Source of the DNA: Pedobacter duraquae
GTDB taxonomy: Bacteria; Bacteroidota; Bacteroidia; Sphingobacteriales; Sphingobacteriaceae
NCBI RefSeq assembly: GCF_004362245.1
Contig: NZ_SNWM01000002.1
Location: 372,001-436,000 of the forward strand
Length of the DNA: 64,000 bases
Direction of reading: 5' to 3'
Of this stretch, positions 1-8,505 are shown piece by piece. Numbering within the stretch: the first letter of the stretch is position 1; every line of letters starts with the position of its first letter. A model generated the notes under the pieces. That model was given only the letters and a program-made list of their open reading frames with translations, searched no databases and was not told where the DNA came from. The position numbers and the translations under genes are program-made.

Positions 1-402
1 ATGTTGGGTGATGAAAAAAGGTGCTTTAAGCATAACACTCACATTTCGGTCAAACAATTCTTCGGTAGTCGCCTCAAACGAGGCCATCTCTCCAAAACCT
101 GCATTATTGACAAGGTAGTGAAATGTTTCCCTATTCCATTTGCTTTTGAGTTGCTCTAGAATGGCTTCCTTAAACAAAATAAAGGTTTCGCTCCGCCCAG
201 CATCTAAAAGTAATGCCACAGCATGACCTCCTGCATTTTCAATTTCAGCAACCGTTTGTTCTGCTTTATCTCTATTCGTATTATAGGTTAAGATCACACC
301 AACACCACGTTCGGCAATTTTAATCGCTGTACTTTTTCCAATTCCCGTACTGCCTCCTATAATAATGGCTACTTTACTACTGTCTTTCTGATTATTTATC
401 AT
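1..402 (-). CDS. SDR family oxidoreductase, C-terminus cut by window edge
   Basis: The ATG at 402 opens a frame that runs without a stop to base 1, so only the first 134 residues are present. The N-terminal half of a classical short-chain dehydrogenase is visible: a GGSTGIG nucleotide-binding loop after a hydrophobic beta strand (residues about 10-23) and the NNAG structural motif near residue 104. The YxxxK catalytic pair would lie outside the window. SDRs use NAD(P)H to reduce or oxidise alcohols and ketones; the substrate cannot be told. A -7 box about 215 bases upstream, preceded by a pair of 17-bp direct repeats, suggests control by a dedicated activator. Confidence 0.85.
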   Translation of the reverse strand, partial: MINNQKDSSKVAIIIGGSTGIGKSTAIKIAERGVGVILTYNTNRDKAEQTVAEIENAGGHAVALLLDAGRSETFILFKEAILEQLKSKWNRETFHYLVNNAGFGEMASFEATTEELFDRNVSVMLKAPFFITQH

Positions 403-460
403 TTTTTAAAATTTTATATTTATTAATAGTGATTTATTCTAGTTGCGCTTAAATGCTAGC

Positions 461-538
461 TCAATTATTTTTTCGCTCAATTCCATAAGCGTATAGTACT
501 AGCTTTATCATTGAATACAAGTTTACTTCAGAAGTCAT
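461..538 (-). CDS. possible 25-aa leader ORF before the SDR gene
   Basis: A 25-codon ATG frame (begins MTSEVNLYSM, ends TGA) lies between the predicted SDR promoter (619-626) and the SDR start (402). It contains a second in-frame Met and has no clear ribosome binding site. It could be a short upstream peptide or chance; no family is recognised. Support is limited to its position in the leader and its open frame. Confidence 0.15.
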   Translation of the reverse strand: MTSEVNLYSMIKLVLYAYGIERKNN

Positions 539-618
539 TTTGTGACACACCGTAGATTCTGCAGTTATAAGCGGTCCTTGATAATTATTCCTTTCCCCTC
601 TTATATTATTCCGTTATA

Positions 619-686
619 CAAATGTAGACTCAAAAAAAAACTGAAGTTTTGTTTAAACGTCCTAATTTATTTTGTTTAAACGTCCT
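619..686 (-). promoter_or_regulatory. candidate SDR promoter with tandem 17-bp activator repeats
   Basis: On the minus strand TACATTTG (626-619) matches the Bacteroidota -7 consensus TAnnTTTG. No -33 TTTG is found at the usual distance. Instead two identical 17-bp copies of TTTTGTTTAAACGTCCT (read on the plus strand) lie at 647-663 and 670-686, 23 bp apart start to start, ending about 20 bp upstream of the -7 box. Same-orientation 17-bp half-sites next to a promoter lacking a -33 element resemble AraC-type activator sites. The regulator is not identified. Confidence 0.4.
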
Positions 687-689
687 GAA

Positions 690-1440
690 ATCCTTAACTT
701 TTTTTATTTCTCAGGACTTTAGATAAAAATCCTCTTACAGCGACCACAGTTGCTTATAACTTATTTTCAACAGCGTAGTGAAATAGCTTCCAGATATAAA
801 ATATTCTGGCGCGTGGAAATGGATTTGGCCACTGAGCCGTAGAGAGTTGCTGAACAGTTAGAACGGTTTTTAGGGCTTACAATGTATAAAAAATATAAAA
901 ATCCTATATAACAAACTGAATAGCAAATTAAATAGGAACGAGTTTAAAACTGGCACAGAGGAATCGGCTGTTGTGGTAACATTAAAGAAGAGAACAGTCA
1001 GTTTATAATCTTGAAAAAGTAATTACCAAATGTGTATTCAACCTCATCTGTCCTTTACTTGAGATTGACGTTAGTGTATTTTACCGTAAAAAACGTGAAT
1101 CTGAACGTGCCAATTTGTTAGTGGAAAATTTATTGCTGTCATTACCAAAAGTGCCGTCAAGCTAAAGAAAGAGATTTACGTCAAGATGTGAAGTCAATAA
1201 GTGAAATGTTAGATAGGCGAAAAATATCAACCTATCAGGATACTTTGAATGGTAGAGAGATCGAAATCGACACACTGAACCTTGCAGTTGAAAAGTTAGC
1301 GAGTACGTCTGGTAGCATATTTGTACTGATTACTGGACAAATGACAAAAATTAAATATAATTTATTTGTAACACACCTTACATCGAACCAGAAAAATCAA
1401 ATAACAAACCACTCAAGATACTGTTTAACAACAGCTTGAG
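690..1440. other. gene-poor stretch with interrupted coding remnants
   Basis: No intact gene is seen here. Plus-strand fragments read as protein-like only when frames are switched: about 930-1018 in one frame, about 1002-1163 in another (ending in a stop after a Lys-Val-Pro-Ser-Ser run), and an ATG frame 1188-1439 of 83 codons with no recognised domain. The pattern fits one or more genes decayed by frameshifts and stops. It lies on the 3' side of tRNA-His, a common place for integrated elements, but no integrase or end repeats are visible. What it came from is unknown. Confidence 0.25.
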
Positions 1441-1550
1441 AGTTAACTTCCAAGTTAAACCATGCTACCCCGTCAGGGTACCAAACAGGGCTCGAACCAA
1501 AAACTGGCCTCTATCTTCTCTAATCAGCGATTTAAAAATCGGCTAAAAAT

Positions 1551-1581
1551 AAAAAAGCCCTTTAAGATATCTTAAAGGGCT
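1551..1581 (-). terminator. rho-independent terminator of tRNA-His
   Basis: A perfect 26-bp palindrome (1556-1581; AGCCCTTTAAG arms around a short AT centre) is followed on the minus strand by a run of T. It starts five bases beyond the tRNA 3' end, so it is well placed to end tRNA-His transcription. Confidence 0.75.
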
Positions 1582-1585
1582 AACG

Positions 1586-1660
1586 GGTGGAATATGGGGC
1601 TCGAACCCACGACCCTCGGTACCACAAACCGATGCTCTAACCAACTGAGCTAAAACCACC
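1586..1660 (-). tRNA. tRNA-His (anticodon GTG)
   Basis: The minus strand folds into a cloverleaf: extra G at -1, D arm GCTC/GAGC, anticodon stem TCGGT/ACCGA with loop TTGTGGT giving anticodon GTG, T arm GTGGG-TTCGAGC-CCCAT, and discriminator C73 that pairs with G-1 as in His tRNAs. The acceptor stem is odd: 5' GTGGTTT against 3' ATTCCAC leaves T5-T68 and T6-T67 unpaired. No CCA is encoded. Identity is clear; whether the molecule is fully functional is less so. Confidence 0.85.
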
Positions 1661-1835
1661 GTGTTTTTTTAACGTCCACAAAAGTACAATTTTTAATATC
1701 TCCAGCAAATTTTTTTGATAAAAAAACCGTATTAGTTGATAACATCATCCATTTCAGAGCATTATAAATCTTATCCTAATAAAATTAAGGATTCAAATGG
1801 ATTATCTTCACTAAAAACTTAGCTTTGCCTGGCTT

Positions 1836-2309
1836 ATGATTGAAATTTATACAGACGGCGCAGCAAGTGGAAACCCCGGTCCAGGAGGTTATGGCGTGAT
1901 TTTACGCTCAGGAATCCATTATAAGGAACTCAGCGGAGGCTTCCGCATGACTACCAACAACCGCATGGAATTACTTGCCGTAATTGTAGGTCTCAACAGT
2001 ATTAAAACTCCCGGTGCACAAGTCATGGTTTTCTCCGACTCCAAATATGTTGTGGATTCTGTAGAAAAAAAATGGGTATTTGGCTGGGTCAAAAAAGGCT
2101 TTAAAGACAAAAAAAATAAAGATCTCTGGATCCGTTTCCTCGATGTATATAAGAAACACCAGGTTGCCTTCACCTGGATCAAAGGACATAATGCACACCC
2201 CGAAAATGAGCGTTGCGACGTGCTGGCAGTAGCAGCCTCCAAAAATAAGGCTGCCCTTGCCATAGATCACGAATTCGAAGCAGAAAAAAACAGAGCTACT
2301 TTGCTCTAG
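1836..2309 (+). CDS. rnhA: ribonuclease HI
   Basis: This 157-aa protein is a full-length type 1 RNase H, which cuts the RNA strand of RNA-DNA hybrids such as R-loops and Okazaki primers in the cytoplasm. The catalytic set is intact: Asp7 (YTDGAA), Glu45 (NRMEL), Asp68 (SDSKY), His118 ([10 protein letters not shown]) and Asp128. Length matches the family (about 155 aa) and there is no hybrid-binding extension. It faces fbp tail to tail: its TAG stop overlaps the fbp stop within the shared four bases CTAG at 2306-2309, with no terminator between. Confidence 0.96.
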   Translation: MIEIYTDGAASGNPGPGGYGVILRSGIHYKELSGGFRMTTNNRMELLAVIVGLNSIKTPGAQVMVFSDSKYVVDSVEKKWVFGWVKKGFKDKKNKDLWIRFLDVYKKHQVAFTWIKGHNAHPENERCDVLAVAASKNKAALAIDHEFEAEKNRATLL

Positions 2310-3379
2310 TCTATCCCACCAACCATATTTAAGTCTTCCAACTTTTCTTCAACTGCCTGCTTGAGTGGCTGAACAGGAGAATAATCAGCCATAAATTGTT
2401 CTGCAATACGCACCATTTTTTCGGAACCGATAAAGATCGCTCCACGTTGATGCAATTCTTCAGGCTCTATATCCATAATCCGGTTTAACCCGTCTGAAGC
2501 GATACCTCCCGCCTGCTCAATGATAAAAGCCATCGGGTTACACTCATACAGCAAACGCAATTTCCCTTTTGGAGAACTTGCAGTAGTAGGATACATGTAA
2601 ATCCCGCCTTTAATCAGGTTACGGTGAATATCAGCAACCATAGAACCAATATACCTTGACGTATATGGACGGTTAGTTGCAGTATCTTCAACCTGACAAT
2701 ATTTTAAATATTTTTTTACCCCTTCAGGGAAATGCACATAGTTTCCTTCGTTAATGGAATAAATCTTTCCATCCTGAGGCACCTTCATGTCGGGATGCGA
2801 TAAACAGAACTCCCCTATTGATGGGTCCAACGTAAACCCGTTAACACCTTTTCCGGTAGTGTAAACCATCATGGTTGACGAACCATAGATCACATAACCT
2901 GCAGCTACCTGCTCTGTTCCCTTTTGTAGCACATCCTGCAATGTTGCCATACCTTCAACAGATTTTCTACGCAGAATAGAGAACACAGTACCCACAGCAA
3001 CATTCACGTCAATATTCGATGATCCATCCAACGGATCGATACAAACAATATACTTTGCATTTTTCGATACCGGAGAATCAATAGGAACAAATTCTTCTTC
3101 TTCTTCGGTAGCAACGATACAGCATTCTCCCCCACTGGTCAATGCGGCTATAAACTGCGTATTGGCAAAGATATCCAACATCTGTTGTCCTTCGCCCTGA
3201 ATGTTGATGGTGCCGGCTTCACCAAGGATATCTACCAGACCTGCTTTGTTAACCTCCCGGTTTACAATTTTTGCGGCGATGCCGATATCTCTTAATAATC
3301 TTGAGAGCTCCCCTTTTGCATATGGGAAATCAGCCTGTTTCTCAATAATGAACTGACCGAGTGTTTTGATGCCTTTCAT
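2306..3379 (-). CDS. fbp: class I fructose-1,6-bisphosphatase
   Basis: The 357-aa protein hydrolyses fructose 1,6-bisphosphate to fructose 6-phosphate, the committed step of gluconeogenesis. The class I metal/phosphate site IDPLDGSSN is at residues 114-122, and the C-terminal signature [13 protein letters not shown] matches the FBPase active-site pattern containing the catalytic Glu. A run of five Glu (92-96) precedes the metal site in a normally acidic loop. It is the last gene of a minus-strand series (phosphodiesterase 23 bp upstream) and converges on rnhA with a 4-base overlap. Cytoplasmic; identity is secure. Confidence 0.96.
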   Translation of the reverse strand: MKGIKTLGQFIIEKQADFPYAKGELSRLLRDIGIAAKIVNREVNKAGLVDILGEAGTINIQGEGQQMLDIFANTQFIAALTSGGECCIVATEEEEEFVPIDSPVSKNAKYIVCIDPLDGSSNIDVNVAVGTVFSILRRKSVEGMATLQDVLQKGTEQVAAGYVIYGSSTMMVYTTGKGVNGFTLDPSIGEFCLSHPDMKVPQDGKIYSINEGNYVHFPEGVKKYLKYCQVEDTATNRPYTSRYIGSMVADIHRNLIKGGIYMYPTTASSPKGKLRLLYECNPMAFIIEQAGGIASDGLNRIMDIEPEELHQRGAIFIGSEKMVRIAEQFMADYSPVQPLKQAVEEKLEDLNMVGGID

Positions 3380-3402
3380 ACCTACTTAGTGTACTTTTTA
3401 CG

Positions 3403-3894
3403 TTATCTATTACCTATTTCTATGGCTTCTAAGGTATGTATTTTTTCTTCCGAAATGCAAAAACGAATTAAAGTTCTTACTTTATGCCAGCCCGTTTTTC
3501 CTGCTGCACCGGGATTTATGTGTAAACTTTTGTTCTTCGGGTCAAACATCACCTTCAGAATATGGGAATGTCCGGTGATAAATAGCATCGGCGGCTTAGT
3601 GTAAATTTCTGGTTTAACCTGAGCAGAATACCGGCCGGGGTATCCGCCTATATGTGTCATCCAGACATCCACCTGCTCGCAGTTAAAGCGCAGGTGTTCT
3701 GGAAATTCAGAACGGATTTCCTGGGTATCGATGTTTCCATATACCCCACGCAAGGGTTTAAAGTCGGCAAGTTTCCCGGCAACGCCATCACCAAAGTCGC
3801 CGGCATGCCAAATCTCGTCGCAGTCCGCAAAGTGCTTAAATACAGCATCATCCAGGAAACTGTGCGTATCAGATATAAGGCCGATTTTGGTCAT
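3403..3894 (-). CDS. YfcE/MJ0936-type metallophosphoesterase
   Basis: A 163-aa calcineurin-like phosphoesterase with all metal-binding blocks: SDTH (residues 8-11), GDF (about 52-54), GNID (about 73-76), a single His before the core (MTHIGG) and GHSH (about 128-131). The short single-domain form and the NPGAAG motif after the last His pair fit the YfcE family of phosphodiesterases. The natural substrate is unknown. It lies between the tRNA methyltransferase gene (48 bp upstream) and fbp (23 bp downstream) and may share their transcript. Confidence 0.88.
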   Translation of the reverse strand: MTKIGLISDTHSFLDDAVFKHFADCDEIWHAGDFGDGVAGKLADFKPLRGVYGNIDTQEIRSEFPEHLRFNCEQVDVWMTHIGGYPGRYSAQVKPEIYTKPPMLFITGHSHILKVMFDPKNKSLHINPGAAGKTGWHKVRTLIRFCISEEKIHTLEAIEIGNR

Positions 3895-3942
3895 TGTGAT
3901 AAATCTTAAAAGGATAAAAATTGTATTACGGCGACCTGCAGC

Positions 3943-4647
3943 TTAGAACGCCAGGAAAAAATCCTTCAGCAATTCTTTGTAGGCTGTTGTATATGTATTC
4001 CGCGCTGCGTAAATATAAAAATGTTCTTCTAAAACAGCCGTAAAACCAAGTTGTAAACACAGGATTTTACGAATTACAGGCTTTTCTTCGTCAGAATGTA
4101 CAGAAATAATCCTGGAAGGATATAATTGATGCAGCACCGAATGCTCAATAACCCAATCGGCCGTCTTAACAGGTAAAATAACCCAAAACAAACCTCGCTC
4201 GGTTAGCAAACTCGATACCTTTCTCAGTAAATTACCAAAAAAGTCTTCATCTGCATGGCGGGCAATCTGCTTTTGCAGCAGTTCATTTTTGAGATCGTTT
4301 ACAAAATATGGGGGATTGGAAACTATGAGGTCATAACGATCGTCGGGACTGAAATTAAGAATATCACTGTGGTAAATAGCCAAACGCTCAGCAAAAGGAG
4401 CATTGCTAAAATTTAATCCTGCAGTCTGCGCAGAGAAGGCATCAATCTCTACAGCGTCAACATTAGCTTCAGCAAAGCGCTGAGCCAGCATCAGCGCAAT
4501 TACCCCGGTGCCCGTCCCAATATCTAGAATCCTTATTGGTTTTGCATGTGTAGCTATCGAGGCCAGTAATACACCGTCCGTATTGATCTTCATGGCCGTG
4601 CCCGACTGCTCTACTTCAAATTGTTTAAACCTGAAAACACTGCTCAT
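3943..4647 (-). CDS. trmN6: tRNA1(Val) A37 N6-methyltransferase
   Basis: A 234-aa SAM-dependent methyltransferase of the YfiC/TrmN6 type, which methylates N6 of A37 in tRNA1-Val. The SAM-binding loop DIGTGTG is at residues 42-48 and the adenine-N6 catalytic motif NPPY at 111-114. The start at 4647 (MSSVFRFKQF) is chosen over an in-frame ATG at 4722 because the family begins with this FxFKQF region and the longer form would overlap the upstream gene; 4647 lies one base after that gene's TAG stop, a typical coupled junction. Function is from family resemblance. Confidence 0.88.
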   Translation of the reverse strand: MSSVFRFKQFEVEQSGTAMKINTDGVLLASIATHAKPIRILDIGTGTGVIALMLAQRFAEANVDAVEIDAFSAQTAGLNFSNAPFAERLAIYHSDILNFSPDDRYDLIVSNPPYFVNDLKNELLQKQIARHADEDFFGNLLRKVSSLLTERGLFWVILPVKTADWVIEHSVLHQLYPSRIISVHSDEEKPVIRKILCLQLGFTAVLEEHFYIYAARNTYTTAYKELLKDFFLAF

Positions 4648-4648
4648 C

Positions 4649-5032
4649 CTAAATTTCGTAAAGTTCCAGCGGTAAATTGTCGGGATCAGCAAAAAACGTA
4701 AACCGCTTACCCGTAAATTCATCTACCCGGATATTTTCGGTCGTCACACCCGCTGCATTCAGCCGGGCAATTACAACTTCAATATCGTCGACTTCAAACG
4801 CGAGGTGTCTGAGGCCACTGGCCTCCGGACCAGAAGGTCGTGCGGGTGGATTTTCAAATGAAAACAGTTCGATCTGATATACGCCATTCACAGCGAGGTC
4901 AAGCTTGTAGGATTTCCTTTCAGCGCGGTAAACCTCACTCAGTATTTCCAGACCCAGGATACGGGTATAGAAATCTTTGCTAACCGTATAGTTGGAACAA
5001 ATGATAGCGATGTGGTGTATTTTATTAAACAT
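4649..5032 (-). CDS. VOC/glyoxalase family protein
   Basis: The 127-aa protein is one vicinal-oxygen-chelate unit (two beta-alpha-beta-beta-beta modules). Likely metal ligands are His7 (HHIAI), a Glu in the YQIELFSF strand, a His in GLRHLAFEVDD and the Glu in LPLELYEI near the C-terminus. It resembles the YaeR/SMU1112c group, usually annotated glyoxalase-like without a proven substrate. It is translated just ahead of trmN6 with one base between stop and start. Confidence 0.85.
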   Translation of the reverse strand: MFNKIHHIAIICSNYTVSKDFYTRILGLEILSEVYRAERKSYKLDLAVNGVYQIELFSFENPPARPSGPEASGLRHLAFEVDDIEVVIARLNAAGVTTENIRVDEFTGKRFTFFADPDNLPLELYEI

Positions 5033-5143
5033 AAGACAACCTTTTGTCCTATTTCTAAATGAAAAAGGATTATTGCAAAGGTAGAAAAATAGCTGTCGAA
5101 CACTAATTTTTCAGACCCCTGCAATAATCCCATAATATGTTAT

Positions 5144-5974
5144 TTAATTGCCGAGAGAAAATCCAATCGGCATGTTATAGCGCACACGAACAGGACTGCC
5201 ACTTTGTTTACCAGGCCTCCATTTTGGAGACTTGCGTATTACGCGCATGGCTTCTTCATCCAGACTGCCTGTTACTCCCCTTGACAGGGTTACATTGGAT
5301 AATGAACCATCCATTTCAACCACAAAACTAATCAGTACCTTCCCCTGAATACCCTCTTCTGCAGCTTGTGCCGGGTAACGCAGATTTCGCTGTATATATT
5401 TAGCCCAGGCTTTCATGCCACCTTCAAACTCAGGGTACACATCAACAGAGCTGGACTCATGGATACTGTTATCAACTACCGGTGTAGCTACAGCTCCCGT
5501 ACCTGCCGAGGCTTGTCCACCAGTAATTACTTCGGTAGTTACTTCTTTACCGTCATGTGTCTCGGCACCAACAACGGCACCTTTTAACTCATCAACGGTT
5601 GGCATAGGAATATCCCTTGCCGGCTGCTCCGTCACCACGATCTTACTTGGCAAAGCAACTGTTTTGATTTTCTCTGTGATTGGCTCCTGTTTTGGCAGTT
5701 CCTGTTTAGGTTCCACAGGCTTAACCGGCGGCAGAACAATTTGATCTACTTCAATCACGCGGTCCATAGGTTCAGCCGGAGTTTCTTTCTTAAACCTATT
5801 AACCAGACCCGGGCCCACAAAAAGCAAAATAAATAAGGGTGCTGCAATAAAAAATGCCCGGCCCATCATGCTTGCCGAAGCTGCACGCAAGGCATAAGCA
5901 CCATAACTTTTGTTCCTGTTTTGAAATACAAGATCAAGCCACTCGGTCTTGTATAAGTTTGATTGATTTAGCAT
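5144..5974 (-). CDS. TonB family protein
   Basis: The 276-aa protein has the TonB plan: a short cytoplasmic segment, one transmembrane helix at about residues 38-57, a Pro/Lys/Glu-rich spacer (about 62-110) and a C-terminal TonB domain (about 190-276) carrying YPAQAAEEGIQGKV and the WRPGKQSGSPV loop. TonB links inner-membrane proton-motive force to outer-membrane receptors such as the Oar-like receptor at 10673-14020. The N-terminus (WLDLVFQNRNKSYGAYALR) is the form common in Bacteroidota TonB proteins. No ExbB/ExbD genes are adjacent. Confidence 0.9.
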   Translation of the reverse strand: MLNQSNLYKTEWLDLVFQNRNKSYGAYALRAASASMMGRAFFIAAPLFILLFVGPGLVNRFKKETPAEPMDRVIEVDQIVLPPVKPVEPKQELPKQEPITEKIKTVALPSKIVVTEQPARDIPMPTVDELKGAVVGAETHDGKEVTTEVITGGQASAGTGAVATPVVDNSIHESSSVDVYPEFEGGMKAWAKYIQRNLRYPAQAAEEGIQGKVLISFVVEMDGSLSNVTLSRGVTGSLDEEAMRVIRKSPKWRPGKQSGSPVRVRYNMPIGFSLGN

Positions 5975-6170
5975 GGTTTATTTCTTTAAGTTCAGAGCTA
6001 TGATGATGAATTCACCTACATTCCATAAAAAATTTAAGAAATTTTAATTTCACACCAATGCCCCACAACCCCTTGCTAATAAGGATTTAGCAGCATTTTT
6101 AACCACTTTTTAATCAAAAAGCACTAACGACCAAAAAAAAGTTGTAAACAATTGATTTTTTTTCAAACAA

Positions 6171-6204
6171 TTTGGTAAAAGTTTACTTTAAAAAACTATT
6201 TTTG
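6171..6204 (+). promoter_or_regulatory. glnN promoter
   Basis: TTTG at 6171-6174 and TATTTTTG at 6197-6204, 22 bp apart, match the Bacteroidota -33 and -7 elements. They lie 20 bases before the glnN start. The rest of the 249-bp gap is AT-rich with no other clear signal. Confidence 0.6.
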
Positions 6205-6223
6205 GTGAAATCTAATTAAATCA

Positions 6224-8407
6224 ATGAAAAGTTTAAGAACAATTGCATTAAAAGAAGCCCAATCCAGAGTTTCTCCTGAGGTTAAGTCCCCATCTAATAA
6301 GATCTCTGATTTTTTTGGTGTTAATGTATTTGATAAGAAGAAAATGAAAGACTTCTTGTCAAAAGAGGTTTATGAAAAGCTGAGCTCAGCAATTGATCAG
6401 GGAGAATTGATCAATCATGAAGATGCAAATCATATTGCCACAGCCATTAAAACCTGGGCAATGTCTAAAGGCGCTACACATTACACACATTGGTTTCAAC
6501 CATTAACAGGAACAACAGCTGAAAAACATGACTCATTTTTTGAGCCTAGCAGCGATGGTCCAATAGAAAAATTTGCAGGAAGTGCTTTGGTTCAACAAGA
6601 ACCTGATGCATCAAGCTTCCCGAACGGTGGTATCCGTAACACTTTCGAAGCTCGTGGTTACACTGCATGGGATCCATCTTCACCAGCATTCATCATGGAA
6701 AGTCAGGCAGGAAAAACACTTTGCATTCCTACTGTATTCGTTTCTTATACAGGAGAAGCATTGGATTATAAAGCACCTTTATTGAAAGCTTTAAACGCTA
6801 TGGATAAAGCTGCAGTAGATGTTTGCCAATATTTCGATAAAAGCATCACTAAAGTTAACGCTTCATTAGGTATCGAGCAGGAATATTTCCTTGTAGATCT
6901 AGCCTTATATAATGCACGTCCGGATCTTGTTTTAACAGGCCGTACGTTATTCGGACACATGTCTGCAAAAGGTCAGCAATTAGAAGATCATTACTTCGGA
7001 TCAATTCCTGAGCGTGTTTACGCTTATATGGTTGATTTCGAAAATGAGGCCTTAAAATTAGGTATTCCTTTGAAAACACGTCACAATGAGGTTGCTCCTA
7101 TGCAATTTGAATGTGCACCTATTTATGAAGAAATCAACCTGGCGATCGATCACAACCAATTGTTGATGGATCTGATGGAAAAAGTTGCTTTAAGACATAA
7201 ATTCAAAGTTTTATTGCACGAAAAACCATATGCTGGCATCAACGGTTCTGGTAAACACAATAACTGGTCTTTAATTACTGATACAGGTAAAAACCTACTT
7301 GCACCAGGTAAAACACCAAAAAATAACCTGATGTTCCTTGCATTCTTCGTAAATACTGTAAAAGCAGTTCATGAGCATGCAGACTTATTGAGAGCAAGTA
7401 TTGCTTCGGTAAGCAACGATCACCGTTTGGGAGCTAACGAAGCGCCACCGGCGATCATCTCCATCTTCCTTGGACAACAGTTAAATGAAGTTCTTGACGA
7501 GATCGAACACTCACGCATCAGCAAAAAAATCAAAGAAGACAATGCGCTATGGTTAGGTATCCCTAAAATCCCTCAGATCTTATTGGATAACACAGACCGT
7601 AACCGTACTTCACCTTTTGCCTTCACTGGTAACAAATTTGAATTACGTGCTGTAGGTTCTTCAGCCAACTCTTCTGCACCTATGACTGTTTTAAATGCAA
7701 TCGTAGCAGACCAATTGGTTAAATTCAAAGTAGACGTAGATAAACTGATTAAAAAAGGCGAGAAAAAAGACATCGCGCTATTAACAGTAATCAAAAAATA
7801 CATCAAAGAATCAAAAGATATCCGTTTCGAAGGAAATGGCTATAGCAAAGAGTGGGAAGATGAAGCTGCTAAACGTGGTTTGGCTAACATCAAAACTACC
7901 CCTACTGCCCTTGATGCATACGTAAGTGAAAAATCTACTGACCTGTTCACTAAAACCAATATCTTCTCTAAACGCGAGTTACACGCCCGCCATGAGATCT
8001 TGTTGGAAAGCTATTACAAAAAGCTTCAGATTGAAGCCAGAGTAATGGGTGAAATCACGAACAGTATGATTATCCCTGCTGCTATTGCTTATCAGAATAC
8101 GTTAATCGAAAACGCAAAAGGATTGAAAGATCTTGGTGTTGGCGAAGATTTATTAGCTACCCCAATGGCAATCATCAACAAATTATCTACACACTTAAAT
8201 GTAGTTAAAACTAGTATTGATGCGATGTTGGAAGAACGTAAAACTACCAATGATATCGAAGATACTCGCGATAAAGCAATCTCTTACGATGAGAAAGTTA
8301 AGTCGTACTTCGATACTATCCGTTACCATACTGACAAATTGGAGCAAATTGTTGACGACAGCGTTTGGCCATTACCTAAGTTCAGAGAGTTGTTATTTAT
8401 CAAATAA
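6224..8407 (+). CDS. glnN: type III glutamine synthetase
   Basis: At 727 aa this is the large GSIII form typical of Bacteroidota, which makes glutamine from glutamate, ammonia and ATP and is the main ammonium-assimilation enzyme. Visible family features are the N-terminal FFGVNVFD region, the [10 protein letters not shown] metal-binding stretch, [11 protein letters not shown], the [15 protein letters not shown]-binding region and [16 protein letters not shown] in the C-terminal catalytic part. Its own promoter and a strong terminator mark it as a single-gene unit. There is no adenylylation partner nearby, as expected for GSIII. Confidence 0.96.
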   Translation: MKSLRTIALKEAQSRVSPEVKSPSNKISDFFGVNVFDKKKMKDFLSKEVYEKLSSAIDQGELINHEDANHIATAIKTWAMSKGATHYTHWFQPLTGTTAEKHDSFFEPSSDGPIEKFAGSALVQQEPDASSFPNGGIRNTFEARGYTAWDPSSPAFIMESQAGKTLCIPTVFVSYTGEALDYKAPLLKALNAMDKAAVDVCQYFDKSITKVNASLGIEQEYFLVDLALYNARPDLVLTGRTLFGHMSAKGQQLEDHYFGSIPERVYAYMVDFENEALKLGIPLKTRHNEVAPMQFECAPIYEEINLAIDHNQLLMDLMEKVALRHKFKVLLHEKPYAGINGSGKHNNWSLITDTGKNLLAPGKTPKNNLMFLAFFVNTVKAVHEHADLLRASIASVSNDHRLGANEAPPAIISIFLGQQLNEVLDEIEHSRISKKIKEDNALWLGIPKIPQILLDNTDRNRTSPFAFTGNKFELRAVGSSANSSAPMTVLNAIVADQLVKFKVDVDKLIKKGEKKDIALLTVIKKYIKESKDIRFEGNGYSKEWEDEAAKRGLANIKTTPTALDAYVSEKSTDLFTKTNIFSKRELHARHEILLESYYKKLQIEARVMGEITNSMIIPAAIAYQNTLIENAKGLKDLGVGEDLLATPMAIINKLSTHLNVVKTSIDAMLEERKTTNDIEDTRDKAISYDEKVKSYFDTIRYHTDKLEQIVDDSVWPLPKFRELLFIK

Positions 8408-8423
8408 ACATAACCAACTATTT

Positions 8424-8457
8424 AAACCCTTCAAATTCGTTTGAAGGGTTTTTTTTT
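8424..8457 (+). terminator. glnN terminator
   Basis: A perfect 12-bp stem (AAACCCTTCAAA / TTTGAAGGGTTT) with a TTCG tetraloop is followed by a long T run, starting 16 bases after the glnN stop. Confidence 0.92.
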
Positions 8458-8490
8458 GCCTTAAATCCAGCTTAATTTTGGCTTTTATAA

Positions 8491-8498
8491 TATCTTTG
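8491..8498 (+). promoter_or_regulatory. purM -7 promoter element
   Basis: TATCTTTG matches TAnnTTTG and ends only 7 bases before the purM ATG, so the transcript would have almost no 5' leader. No good -33 TTTG is at the normal distance. Confidence 0.45.
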
Positions 8499-8505
8499 CA
8501 GCAAC

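Noticed and set aside
820-910. Sulfotransferase-like reading (VAEQLERFLGL)
   Set aside because: It is a very short match with an in-frame stop and no supporting sequence on either side.
1188-1439. Intact 83-aa gene
   Set aside because: No recognised domain, no promoter, and surrounded by interrupted fragments; kept only as part of a decayed stretch.
1556-1581. Terminal inverted repeat of a mobile element
   Set aside because: The palindrome with its T run directly after tRNA-His is better explained as a terminator.
3092-3106. Simple-sequence slippage site in fbp (run of Glu codons)
   Set aside because: The GAA/GAG run lies in a normally acidic loop and keeps the frame; no sign of phase variation.
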